From Clostridia bacterium (GTDB taxonomy: Bacteria > Bacillota > Clostridia > Christensenellales > CAG-138), in the NCBI GenBank assembly GCA_017395105.1, contig JAFPWD010000037.1:1-44489 (forward strand): DNA of 44,489 nucleotides. Direction: 5' to 3'. Positions 31,609 to 40,270 of this stretch are shown in pieces. How positions within the stretch are numbered: the stretch's first letter is position 1; every line of letters begins with the position of its first letter. Both the position numbers and the translations under genes were made by a program. The notes below the pieces were generated by a model that was not told where the DNA came from, ran no database searches, and saw only the letters and a list, made by a program, of their open reading frames with translations.

Positions 31609-32025
31609 ATGAACAGAAACGATATTATAAAACGAAAATTTTCACACGCTTTCTTCGGCTACGACGTGGAGGATGTGGATCTGTTTCTCGATGAAGTGAT
31701 AAGGGAGCTGGATCGAATCCACAATGAGCTTGATATCGAAACGCTCAAGGCCGAGGCTGCGCGCCAGCGCGAGGAAAAGCTCAGATACCGAATGGAGATC
31801 ATGAATAAGCTGCTCGCCGATGCGGGTATATCGGTGGATGAGGAGCTTCTCGCCGAGGCCGAGGCTGCCCACTTTGCCGAGGTTCGTGAGGCGGAGCGCG
31901 AGGCGGCTCGAATCGAGAGCGAAGCGGCTGAGAGTGAGAACGCGGCGCAGATCGCGGAAGCGGCGGCGAAGGAAGCTGCGGAGGAGACTGCTGCCCCCGA
32001 GGAGCAGCCGCTCGATTTGGAATAA
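31609..32025 (+). CDS. DivIVA-domain protein
   Basis: This 138-residue protein starts with the DivIVA membrane-binding segment (IIKRKFSHAFFGYDVEDVDLFLDEVIRELDRI, about residues 5-36), followed by a coiled coil rich in Ala and Glu to about residue 128. It is shorter than Bacillus DivIVA (about 160) and its C-terminal tetramerisation part is reduced to an Ala/Glu-rich tail. DivIVA proteins sit at negatively curved membrane at septa and poles and recruit division or wall-synthesis factors. It is separated from sepF by 139 nt of non-coding DNA with GC-rich hairpins. GGAAG precedes the ATG. Confidence 0.85.
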   Translation: MNRNDIIKRKFSHAFFGYDVEDVDLFLDEVIRELDRIHNELDIETLKAEAARQREEKLRYRMEIMNKLLADAGISVDEELLAEAEAAHFAEVREAEREAARIESEAAESENAAQIAEAAAKEAAEETAAPEEQPLDLE

Positions 32026-32228
32026 CAAGCAGCGAACCGCCAAGGCGCGTTGCTTGGGCGAAAGCAAGGCTAAAGTATACGGCCGATCGCGCTTGCCCCC
32101 TTTTCCCGCCTGCACTGCGGCTTGAAGAAGTGCGCCCGGCGGGGCTTATATGCTGCATTATATAAATAAGGAAGCTTTTACCGCATCGGCGCAAGCGGTG
32201 CGAAGGCTCCCCAAAAAAGGTTTGACCT

Positions 32229-33023
32229 ATGGGCGAAGAAGAAAGAAAACCGAATACGAAAGCACTTTTGGCGGAGGAGCTGAAGGAGGCGATAACGGAA
32301 CGCGGCGAAAGCACGATCGCGGATATCCTTGCGGCTGCACGAAGCTTCAAAACGGGGCTTTCGGAGCGCATGGGTTCGGAGCCGTGCACCACAGGCGGAG
32401 CGGACGGGGAGTCTCGGCACCACGGAGAGCCGTCTGCGGGTGTGCAGACCGTTGAATACCGCGCGCCGGAGATCGTTCGCGCCGCCGAAAATGCAGTTGA
32501 GCAGAGCGGCAGCTTAAGAAAAAGCCCGATCGAGCGCAGAAACGAGGTAAAATCGCGCACGGCAAAGCGCCACGGCTCCGCGCTTTTCGGCAAAAGCCGC
32601 TCGGAGCAGCTCGATATAATAAGAAGGCTTTCCGATGCGGCGGCGGAGGAGCTGCCCGAGCGATTCTATGAGAAGCTGAGCGGGGGCATCGCGCTGAGCG
32701 AAAGCAAGAAATATCATCCCAGATCCCAAAACGAGCGCCCGCTGCTGATACTCGGCGAATACCGAAACGATCCGAGCATAGGCAGAAGCATCATGCTCTA
32801 CGGCGGCTCGATAATCGCGACCTATTCGCATTTGAGCGAGCCCGCGCTGCAAAACGAGCTTCGCAGGATAATCCGACATGAATTCACCCACCATATCGAG
32901 TCGCTATGCGGCGAAAGAGGGCTTGAAATTGAGGATGAGGTGAACATTGCGCGCTATGAATGGGAGCTTGCGGAGGAAAAAAACAGGAGAAATCCCCAAG
33001 AAGGGCAGGATGATTGCAGGTAG
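32229..33023 (+). CDS. Minimal MMP-like zinc metallopeptidase family protein
   Basis: The 264-residue protein has a charged, low-complexity N-terminal half (about 1-125) and a C-terminal domain like the 'zincin / minimal MMP-like' family. It runs LPERFYEKLSGGIAL, then PLLILGEYRNDPSIGRSIMLYGGSI and finally IIRHEFTHHIESL, which contains the HExxH zinc motif (HEFTH, about residue 217) with an additional His. The third metal ligand is not obvious. The cellular role of the family is unknown. The gene ends the rightward division cluster and is followed by the terminator 33063-33093. The 203-nt gap before it has no gene; a possible TATA-rich promoter near 32150 is not convincing. No good SD is seen before the ATG. 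Confidence 0.7.
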   Translation: MGEEERKPNTKALLAEELKEAITERGESTIADILAAARSFKTGLSERMGSEPCTTGGADGESRHHGEPSAGVQTVEYRAPEIVRAAENAVEQSGSLRKSPIERRNEVKSRTAKRHGSALFGKSRSEQLDIIRRLSDAAAEELPERFYEKLSGGIALSESKKYHPRSQNERPLLILGEYRNDPSIGRSIMLYGGSIIATYSHLSEPALQNELRRIIRHEFTHHIESLCGERGLEIEDEVNIARYEWELAEEKNRRNPQEGQDDCR

Positions 33024-33062
33024 AACAGCATTTCGTTCCGTCGCTTAATGAATGATACGGAT

Positions 33063-33093
33063 GCGGCCGTCGTGTGGACGAGGCCGCTTTTTT
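33063..33093 (+). terminator. Terminator of the division cluster
   Basis: GCGGCC-TCGT pairs with ACGA-GGCCGC (one bulged G) and is followed by TTTTTT. Confidence 0.9.
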
Positions 33094-33125
33094 AAAAATA
33101 AATATATGGAAAATTAGAATAGGGC

Positions 33126-33154
33126 TTGCATTTGGAACAAAAGATTGATATAAT
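33126..33154 (+). promoter_or_regulatory. Sigma-A promoter of the scaffoldin gene
   Basis: TTGCAT (33126-33131), a 17-nt spacer and TATAAT (33149-33154). Transcription would start near 33161, leaving a leader of about 145 nt. Confidence 0.75.
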
Positions 33155-33211
33155 GTAACAGACTGAAGAATATAGCAAGCTGGAAAAGGCTTCTTTATTC
33201 TTCGTTAGTGC

Positions 33212-33233
33212 CCCGTTTTTTCAGGAAAACGGG
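33212..33233 (+). promoter_or_regulatory. Hairpin in the scaffoldin leader
   Basis: CCCGTTTT (33212-33219) pairs perfectly with AAAACGGG (33226-33233) around a 6-nt loop and is not followed by a T-run, so it is not a terminator. It may stabilise the mRNA or take part in control. The leader did not match the c-di-GMP riboswitch classes I checked by eye. Confidence 0.4.
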
Positions 33234-33304
33234 ATAAATTCCCGAAGCTACTGCCTTCCTTTCGGCGGGCTTTAGACTTAAAAGTTTTTTGGAAGGAGAA
33301 ACAC

Positions 33305-36300
33305 ATGAAAAGATTTCTTGCAGCACTGCTTGCGGTAATGATGACCTTCGGACTTGTCACCATTCCCGTAACCGCAGAGGGCGAGGTCGTTTTCACGGTT
33401 CCGACCATAGAGGCTGCCCCCGGTGACACGGTGGACGTACCCGTTATGATCAACTGTGGAAGCAACGAAATGCACGTATTGAATGCGTACCTGCAATTCG
33501 ATCCCGAAGCCTTGACCGTGAATTCAATAACTCCGGGCAGCGGCATGAATGCCAACGGCGGCTTTGTTTTGCCCGATTTCGCCAGTGAGCCCGGCAAAGC
33601 CAAGATCGGCGCAATGTATCCGACCACCGGATACACCGGCAGCGGCGTTCTTATGACGGTCAACTTCACCGTTAACGAGAATGCGACCGGCACTATCGAT
33701 CTTGCCATGGTCGTTCTTGAGATCCGCAACTATCCCGTTGGCGGAAGCCCGGCCGATCTGCCCTTCGCAACCCAGAACGGCGCGATCGTGCTTGGCGGAG
33801 AGGATCCCACCGAGCCTCCCGTGGAGCCCACCGAGCCCCCGGCAGCCCCCGATTTCAACGAGGCGGTCAACGTTGAGGGCGGCGAGCTCGTATTCGACAA
33901 TACCGGCTCCGATTATCCCTGGGAAGTTGTTGTTGAAAGGGACGGCAGGATTTATGCTCGCAGCACCAATCAGGGTGTGTCGGGCAGCCGCGGCTACTTT
34001 ACCACCACGGTTAATGCCGGTGCGGAAGGCGGCACTCTCTCCTTTGAATTCATCAGCATGGGCGAAGGCTCCGATAACTACGACTGGGACGGCCTGCGCG
34101 TTTATGTAGATGATGCAAAGGTTGCTTCCTACGGCAAAAACCACGAAGACTGGGAAACCCTCACCATCGACCTCGAGCCCGGTGAGCATGTGGTCAAGTT
34201 TGAATACAAGAAGGATTACAGCACCGATCCGACCGGCGACTATGCCGCGATCGACAATGTTGCTCTTACCGTAAACGGCGCTTCCAATGCCGGTCATGCG
34301 GACTTCACCGTGCTTCCCGATTATCAGGAAATCGAGGCAGGCGACACCTTCGACGTAACCGTCAACCTTGACGGCGATTTCGAGGCACACACCCTCAACT
34401 TCCAGCTTAATTACGACAGCGAAAACTTCGAGTTCGTATCCGCGCAGAACGGCCCCGTTCTCACCGCGGCTTCCGACCTCAGCGCGCTCGTGGTTCTCGA
34501 CGGCGAGACCATCCCCGGCAGCGTACGCCTCGGCGTTCTGATGCCCACCGACCCTCTCACCGAGAACGGTGTCGTTTTCACCGCCACCTTCAAGGCGAAG
34601 GACGATGCTTCCGTTGGCGTATACGATCTCACTCCCGTTGTTGTCACCTTCTCCAACGCTCCCGTTGAGGGCAACAACGTACCCGTTGAGACCCCCATCG
34701 ACAATACCGCCACCGGCGCGCAGGTCGAGATCGTTGAGCCCGTTACCGCGCCTCCGGCAACCGAGCTTCCCACACATCCGCCCACCGAGCCTCCTGTTAC
34801 CGAACCTCCGGTAACTCCCGCACCCGGCAGCGCGATCTTCTACGTGATGCCCGAGGAGCAGGATGCGATGCCCGGCGACACCATCACCTTCGACGTGATG
34901 GTGGAGGGCGAGTTTGAGGCGCACACCCTCAACCTCCAGCTCAACTACGATCAGAACATCTTCACCATTCAGTCCATTGAAAACGGTGAGGTTGCCGAGC
35001 AGATGACCTCCCTTGGCGGCGTCGTGCTCCCCGACTACACCACCATCCCCGGCTCCATCCGCTTCGGCGCGATGATGCCGACCGACGGCTTCACCGCAAA
35101 CGGCGTTCTGTTCACCGTTACCGCCGTTATCAGCGATGATGCCGCTGAAGGCGACTATGAGCTTACCCCCGTTATCGCCGAGTTCGACAACGCTCCCGTT
35201 GGCGCGGATCCGACCCCCATCGCGCATCAGGACGTTCCCGGCATCGTTCATATCGGTGCTGTCGTTACCCCCGAACCCGGCAGCGCAACCTTCTACGTCG
35301 ATCCCGACTACACCCAGACCGAAGCCGGTCAGGAAGTCACCGTAGACGTTAAGGTCGAGGGCGATTACGAAGCTCACGCGCTTAACTTCCAGCTTGATTA
35401 CGACAGCGAAAACTTCGAGTTCGTTTCCGCGGAAAACGGCGAGATCCTCGTCAACGCGGCAAACCTCAACGGCCTTGTGGTTCTTGATGGCGAGACCATC
35501 GAGGGCAGCGTGCGCCTCGGCGTTCTGATGCCCATCGAGCCCATGACCGGCGAAGGCGTTGTGTTCACCCTCACCCTCAGGGCGAAGGAGACCGCGACCC
35601 CCGGCATCTATCCCGTTGCTATCGAAGCCGTTGAGTTCATCAACTATCCCGCCAATGGCGAAGAGACTCCCATCGATCATGAAGATATCCCCGGCGAGAT
35701 CGAGATCGCCGAGACTCCCACTCCCGCACCCGAGACTCCGACTCCCGTGCCCGAGACCCCGACTCCGGTGCCCGTAACCGCACCGCCGATTCCGACTCCG
35801 GTACCCGGCACTGCTGTATTCTACGTAATGCCCGAGACTCAGAACGCGATGCCCGGCGACACCGTTACCTTCGACGTAATGGTAGAGGGCGAGTTTGAGG
35901 CGCACACCCTCAATCTCCAGCTCAACTACGACACCGACGTTCTCGAGATCCTCTCCACTGCCAACGGCAACGTGCTGATCGATGCGACCGGCCTCAACGG
36001 CTTTGCGCTCATCGACTACACCACCATCCCCGGCAGCATCCGTCTCGGCCTCATGATGCCGGTCGCTCCCGTAACCTCCACTGGCGTTCTCTTCACCGTG
36101 ACCGCCCGTATTAAGGACAGCGCTCCCGAGGGCTACACCGAGCTGACTCCCCTTGTTACCGAGTTTGCGAACTACCCCGTCGGCGGCGAAAACACCCCGA
36201 TCGAGCATTCCGACATTCCCGGCTACATCTACGTTGGCAGCAACGTGACCACGCCCCCCGAGACCGAGGCTCCGGTAACTCCCGCTCCCGGCGAGGTAAC

Positions 36301-38887
36301 CATCTACGTTGATCCCGAGCACACCGAGATCTACCACACCGACGAGTTCACCGTTGATGTAAAGATCTCCGGCGAATACGAGGCTCACGCGGTGAACCTC
36401 CAGTTCAACTACGACAGCGAGCACTTCGAGTTCGTTTCCGCGGCAAACGGCAGCGTTCTCACCGATGCTCTTGCGGACAACGCCACCATCGTTCTTGATG
36501 GCGACACCATCCCCGGCAGTGTACGCCTTGGCGTTCTCATGCCCGATGCGGCGATGACCGGCGAAGGCACTCTCTTCAGCGTTACCCTCCGTGAGAAGGG
36601 CACCGCGACCGAGAACGTTCCCTACCCGCTCACCCCCGTCTGCGTTGACCTTGTAAACTACCCGCTCCGCGATGCTACCCCCATCCCGCACACCGACATC
36701 CCCGGCGACGTCACCGTGCTTGAGGGCGAGCAGCCCATGCAGGCAACCTTCTACATCGATCCCGAGCATACCGATGTTCAGGCAGGCGACGAATTCACCG
36801 TTGCGGTCAAGATCGATGGCAGCTATGAGGCACACGGTCTGAACCACCAGTTCCTCTTCAACTCCGACATCTTCGAGTTCGTATCCGTTGATAACGGCGA
36901 GGTTCTCGAGCAGATCAACAGCCTGAACGGCACCGTTGTTCTTGAGCCCACCGATGGCGCTGTACTCCTTGGCGTTCTCATGCCCGAGGAAGGCTTCACC
37001 ATGAACGGCACCATCTACAACGTGACCCTCAGGGCGAAGGTCACCGCTCCCGCCGGCATCTACGATCTCGATATGAGCGTTATCGACTTCGTGAACTTCC
37101 CGCTTGGCGGCGAGTCCACCCCGATCCCCGCCACCGTCGTTCCCGGCGAGGTTGAGATCAGCAGTCCCGTCTTCGATACTCCCACCTTCATCGTTGAGGC
37201 GAACCCCGATCAGCTCCAGCCCGGTGACACCTTCGAGGTCTCCGTGCGCATCGCGGGCGAGTATCCCGAAGCACACACCCTCAACCATCAGCTCAACTAC
37301 GATGCGAACGCTTTCGAGTTCGTATCCGCTGTAAACGGCCCCGTTGCCGAGCAGATCGCTGCAAACGGCGGCTTCCAGACCCTCGACGGCACCACCATCC
37401 CCGGCAGTGTCCGTTACGGCGCCATGATGCCCACCACGGGCTTCACCATGCAGGATGTGTTCTACACCGCAACCTTCCGCGTAAAGAACTCCGCTGCAAC
37501 CGGCGTATATCCCTTCGTTCAGAACGTTGTTGAGTTCGCAAACTTCCCGCTTGGCGGCGTTGAGACTCCCATCGAGCATGAGATCATCAACGATGAGGTC
37601 GAGGTCACCAATGACAGCGAGTCCGTTGTTATCTGGGCCGAGCCCATCCCCGAGCAGATCGTTCCCGGGCAGACCTTCGACGTGAACGTACACATCGAGG
37701 GCATCTACGAGGCTCACGGCATGAACCTCCAGCTCAACTACGATGCTGCGAACTTCGAGTTCATCTCCGCTCAGAACGGCCCCGTTCTTAACGATGCGGC
37801 AGCCCTCAACGGCACCATCGTTCTTGACGGCAACACCATCGAAGGCAGCGTGCGCCTCGGCGTGCTCATGCCCGTGGAAGCTATGAGCGGCGAAGGCATC
37901 ATGTTCACGGCGACCTTCCGTGCGAAGGACACCGCGCCCGCTGGCGAATATCCCTTCACTCCCGTTGCTATCGAACTTGTGAACTTCCCGCTTGGCGGCG
38001 TGTCCACCCCGATCGAGCATACCGATATCCCCGGCTACGTTGAGATCATCGGCAGCGACAGAGTAATCTTCCGCGCGCTCCCCGAAGCCGTTGAATACGC
38101 CGTTGTTCAGGTCGGCGACACCTTCATTGTAGACGTAACCGTTGAGAATCCCTACGAGGCACACGGCCTGACCCTTAACCTCGAGTATGAGGCAGAGTGG
38201 TTCGAGTTCGTATCCGCCGAGTACGGCCCCGTTCTCACCGATGCACAGGGCAAGGATGCGACCATCATCCTCGATGGCGATCAGATCCCCGGCAGCGTAC
38301 GCCTTGGCGTGCTCATGCCCGTTGAGCCCATGAATGCTGAGGGCGTTCTCTACACCGCAACCTTCCGTGTTAAGGACGGCGCACCCGCAGGCATCTACGA
38401 CTTCGTTCCCACCGCGGTCGAGTTCGTCAACTTCCCGCTTGACGGAGTTTCCACTCCTATCGAGCATCTTGACATCCTCGGTCAGGTAGAGATCGAGGAG
38501 ACTCCTGTAGAGCCCACCGAGCCCCCGGTAGAGCCCACCGAGCCTCCGGTAGAACCCACCGAGCCTCCGGTAGAGCCCACCGAGCCCCCGGTAGAACCCA
38601 CCGAGCCTCCGGTAGAGCCCACCGAGCCTCCGGTAGAACCCACCGAGCCTCCGGTAGAGCCCACCGAGCCTCCGGTAGAACCCACCGAACCCCCGGTAGA
38701 ACCCACCGAGCCTCCGGTAGAGCCCACCGAACCCCCGGTAGAGCCCACCGAGCCTCCCGTGGAGCCCACTCCCGAGCCCACCACCCCGCCCACACCTCCC
38801 ACCGGCACCATTGCTCTGGTTGGCGTAGGTATCGCGGCGCTGGTAGCCGGCGCAGGCATCATCCTCTTCAGGAGGAAGGAAGACTGA
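33305..38887 (+). CDS. Anchored scaffoldin with about ten cohesin-like modules
   Basis: The 1860-residue protein starts with a signal peptide (about 1-24). One diverged cohesin-like module (about 26-160) is followed by a beta-sandwich module (about 190-328) resembling a carbohydrate-binding or MAM-type domain. Nine closely related cohesin-like modules then start near residues 331, 510, 661, 837, 998, 1147, 1294, 1441 and 1586. Each has a GDTF.V.V...G.YEAH-LN-QLNYD...FEFVSA-NG opening and ends near PxxHxDIPG. Pro/Thr linkers join several of them. A Pro-rich stalk of VEPTEPP repeats (about 1735-1818) leads to PPTGT and a hydrophobic segment ending RRKED, the layout of a sortase substrate with a non-canonical motif; plain membrane anchoring is the alternative. 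GGAAGGAG precedes the ATG. Cohesins bind dockerins; two dockerin proteins are encoded in the window. A long antisense frame is a shadow. Confidence 0.88.
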   Translation: MKRFLAALLAVMMTFGLVTIPVTAEGEVVFTVPTIEAAPGDTVDVPVMINCGSNEMHVLNAYLQFDPEALTVNSITPGSGMNANGGFVLPDFASEPGKAKIGAMYPTTGYTGSGVLMTVNFTVNENATGTIDLAMVVLEIRNYPVGGSPADLPFATQNGAIVLGGEDPTEPPVEPTEPPAAPDFNEAVNVEGGELVFDNTGSDYPWEVVVERDGRIYARSTNQGVSGSRGYFTTTVNAGAEGGTLSFEFISMGEGSDNYDWDGLRVYVDDAKVASYGKNHEDWETLTIDLEPGEHVVKFEYKKDYSTDPTGDYAAIDNVALTVNGASNAGHADFTVLPDYQEIEAGDTFDVTVNLDGDFEAHTLNFQLNYDSENFEFVSAQNGPVLTAASDLSALVVLDGETIPGSVRLGVLMPTDPLTENGVVFTATFKAKDDASVGVYDLTPVVVTFSNAPVEGNNVPVETPIDNTATGAQVEIVEPVTAPPATELPTHPPTEPPVTEPPVTPAPGSAIFYVMPEEQDAMPGDTITFDVMVEGEFEAHTLNLQLNYDQNIFTIQSIENGEVAEQMTSLGGVVLPDYTTIPGSIRFGAMMPTDGFTANGVLFTVTAVISDDAAEGDYELTPVIAEFDNAPVGADPTPIAHQDVPGIVHIGAVVTPEPGSATFYVDPDYTQTEAGQEVTVDVKVEGDYEAHALNFQLDYDSENFEFVSAENGEILVNAANLNGLVVLDGETIEGSVRLGVLMPIEPMTGEGVVFTLTLRAKETATPGIYPVAIEAVEFINYPANGEETPIDHEDIPGEIEIAETPTPAPETPTPVPETPTPVPVTAPPIPTPVPGTAVFYVMPETQNAMPGDTVTFDVMVEGEFEAHTLNLQLNYDTDVLEILSTANGNVLIDATGLNGFALIDYTTIPGSIRLGLMMPVAPVTSTGVLFTVTARIKDSAPEGYTELTPLVTEFANYPVGGENTPIEHSDIPGYIYVGSNVTTPPETEAPVTPAPGEVTIYVDPEHTEIYHTDEFTVDVKISGEYEAHAVNLQFNYDSEHFEFVSAANGSVLTDALADNATIVLDGDTIPGSVRLGVLMPDAAMTGEGTLFSVTLREKGTATENVPYPLTPVCVDLVNYPLRDATPIPHTDIPGDVTVLEGEQPMQATFYIDPEHTDVQAGDEFTVAVKIDGSYEAHGLNHQFLFNSDIFEFVSVDNGEVLEQINSLNGTVVLEPTDGAVLLGVLMPEEGFTMNGTIYNVTLRAKVTAPAGIYDLDMSVIDFVNFPLGGESTPIPATVVPGEVEISSPVFDTPTFIVEANPDQLQPGDTFEVSVRIAGEYPEAHTLNHQLNYDANAFEFVSAVNGPVAEQIAANGGFQTLDGTTIPGSVRYGAMMPTTGFTMQDVFYTATFRVKNSAATGVYPFVQNVVEFANFPLGGVETPIEHEIINDEVEVTNDSESVVIWAEPIPEQIVPGQTFDVNVHIEGIYEAHGMNLQLNYDAANFEFISAQNGPVLNDAAALNGTIVLDGNTIEGSVRLGVLMPVEAMSGEGIMFTATFRAKDTAPAGEYPFTPVAIELVNFPLGGVSTPIEHTDIPGYVEIIGSDRVIFRALPEAVEYAVVQVGDTFIVDVTVENPYEAHGLTLNLEYEAEWFEFVSAEYGPVLTDAQGKDATIILDGDQIPGSVRLGVLMPVEPMNAEGVLYTATFRVKDGAPAGIYDFVPTAVEFVNFPLDGVSTPIEHLDILGQVEIEETPVEPTEPPVEPTEPPVEPTEPPVEPTEPPVEPTEPPVEPTEPPVEPTEPPVEPTEPPVEPTEPPVEPTEPPVEPTEPPVEPTEPPVEPTPEPTTPPTPPTGTIALVGVGIAALVAGAGIILFRRKED
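38507..38758 (+). repeat. Tandem array of 12 x 21-nt units encoding VEPTEPP
   Basis: Exactly twelve 21-nt units run without interruption, differing from one another only at a few third or synonymous positions (GAG/GAA, CCC/CCT). They encode the wall-spanning Pro/Glu stalk of the scaffoldin. Near-identity at the DNA level means the array can gain or lose units by slippage, changing stalk length without shifting the frame. It is a coding tandem repeat, not a CRISPR. Confidence 0.95.
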
Positions 38888-38932
38888 TCCATAATCGGCA
38901 TCCGATAAAGGATATCCGATCGACCTAAACAG

Positions 38933-38964
38933 CAAGCCCTCGCGAAAGCGGGGGCTTGTTTTGC
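38933..38964 (+). terminator. Terminator of the scaffoldin gene
   Basis: CAAGCCC-CGC pairs with GCG-GGGCTTG around a short loop, followed by TTTTG. It lies about 45 nt past the stop codon. Confidence 0.85.
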
Positions 38965-38998
38965 ATATTAGATATTTGTCTAACCCTAACAAAAAGTG

Positions 38999-39027
38999 TT
39001 GCAATAACAATTAGAAAGTGATAAAAT
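38999..39027 (+). promoter_or_regulatory. Probable promoter of the dockerin protein gene
   Basis: TTGCAA (38999-39004), a 17-nt spacer and TAAAAT (39022-39027). A second -10-like TATAAT occurs at 39052-39057 without a good -35, so the exact start is uncertain. Confidence 0.5.
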
Positions 39028-39113
39028 ATGATTTGGCGGTTCGGGTAACGGTATAATAGTGCGATATAATGCCTTTTGCTGACGAGCCGCAAATTAAAAA
39101 GGAGAGATAAACC

Positions 39114-40148
39114 ATGAAGAACTTCAAACGATTCATCTCGGCTCTGGTGATCTGCTCGCTGATGCTTGCCGCAGTTCCCGTTTTAGCGCGTGATGCCGCA
39201 GCTGCGGCGGGCGGCGTAAGCTTCGGCGGCTACGTGGTCCATGACTTTTCCGAATCCACCTACAATAAGTTTATCGGCTTTTCGGGCGACGATCCCGCTC
39301 AGTACGATGAACAGTGCTTCTGCCTCACCACCTACGCCGCGGCATATTACGACGGCATAGTGTACGGCTACCTTTACGGCTATCAGCAGAGCGACGTGCT
39401 CCGCGATGACTTCTTCACCATGGATACTCGCAACGGCTATATTATGACCTTCCCGGGCAGCGGCTCCGACGGTGAGTTTGTGTACGCAATGGCCTATAAC
39501 TATGCGGATAGCACGATGTATGCGCTCTGTGACGAGGATCATCCTTATATCGCCACCGTCGATCTTGAAACGGGCGCTCTGACCCGCATTGTGGATATAG
39601 ACCTGGGCAGCTATCTCGGCCTTCGCGGCATGGCTATCACCCCGAGCGGTGAGTTTTATGCGCTTTCCATGTCCGCAGTAAATGCAAGGCTCCTTACTAT
39701 AGATATGCAAACGGGCGCACTTTCCGCCGTTGGCGCCACGGGCATGCCCGCATATTATGCTCAGTCCATGACCTGCGATCCCGCCACGGGAAACCTCTAC
39801 TGGGCGCAGCTCGAGGATTACTCCGATAACGGCCTGTTTGCTGTGAATGCCGAAACTGCGGAATGCACCTTCATGGGCAAGATCGGCAGCGAGGGAATGG
39901 AGATAACCGGCCTGTACGTAGTTTATGACGGCGAACCCCAGCCTCCCGAGCCTGAGTTTATTCCCGGTGATGCCGACTGCAGCGGCACGGTCGATATAGC
40001 CGACGCGCTGCTCGCCATGCGCGCCACGATGGGCACTGCGGAGCTTTCGGAGCTTGGTGCGCTTGCCGCCGATATGGACGAAAACGGCTCCGTTACGGCC
40101 GGTGATGCGCTTATTATCCTGCGCCTTGCAATGGGGATCAACGGCTGA
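39114..40148 (+). CDS. Secreted beta-propeller-like protein with C-terminal type I dockerin
   Basis: This 344-residue protein has a signal peptide (hydrophobic core about 8-24, cleavage near VLARD). The middle (about 35-275) repeats short strands with AxDLETGAL, TIDMQTGAL and VNAETAECT-type phrases, the pattern of WD/YVTN-like beta-propeller blades; I see no catalytic motif. A Pro-rich hinge (EPQPPEPEF) leads to a dockerin at about 284-344 with two calcium-loop repeats: DADCSGTVDIAD-ALLAMR and DMDENGSVTAGD-ALIILR. It is adjacent to and downstream of the scaffoldin gene, with its own promoter, and is the most likely ligand of its cohesins. AAAGGAGAG precedes the ATG. The first dockerin repeat has IAD-AL at its recognition positions, very like LAD-AL in the dockerin at 10799-11866, so both may bind the same cohesins. 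Confidence 0.88.
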   Translation: MKNFKRFISALVICSLMLAAVPVLARDAAAAAGGVSFGGYVVHDFSESTYNKFIGFSGDDPAQYDEQCFCLTTYAAAYYDGIVYGYLYGYQQSDVLRDDFFTMDTRNGYIMTFPGSGSDGEFVYAMAYNYADSTMYALCDEDHPYIATVDLETGALTRIVDIDLGSYLGLRGMAITPSGEFYALSMSAVNARLLTIDMQTGALSAVGATGMPAYYAQSMTCDPATGNLYWAQLEDYSDNGLFAVNAETAECTFMGKIGSEGMEITGLYVVYDGEPQPPEPEFIPGDADCSGTVDIADALLAMRATMGTAELSELGALAADMDENGSVTAGDALIILRLAMGING

Positions 40149-40226
40149 AAATACCGATGACCAGATCCCTAAAGGCGGATGATTCGAGCGGACAGCTCGC
40201 ATTTGACTCATAAAATCTCATATTTG

Positions 40227-40270
40227 AGCCCCCTTCGGCATGAGCTCTTGCCGATGGGGGCTTTCCATTT
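40227..40270 (+). terminator. Terminator of the beta-propeller dockerin gene
   Basis: AGCCCCC pairs with GGGGGCT, with an inner CGGCA/TGCCG stem, followed by TTCCATTTT. Confidence 0.85.

Noticed and set aside
33155..33304. c-di-GMP riboswitch in the scaffoldin leader
   Set aside because: A fragment CGAAGCTACTGCC loosely resembles one arm of the GEMM class, but the upstream conserved arm and the receptor helix are missing.
38507..38758. CRISPR array
   Set aside because: The 21-nt units are contiguous with no spacers and are in frame, encoding VEPTEPP.
33524..39010. An 1828-codon open frame antisense to the scaffoldin gene
   Set aside because: It has no SD, promoter, signal peptide or recognisable domain and is rich in Gly/Val/Asp/Glu in step with the repeats on the other strand. 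It arises because the sense gene avoids TTA, CTA and TCA codons.
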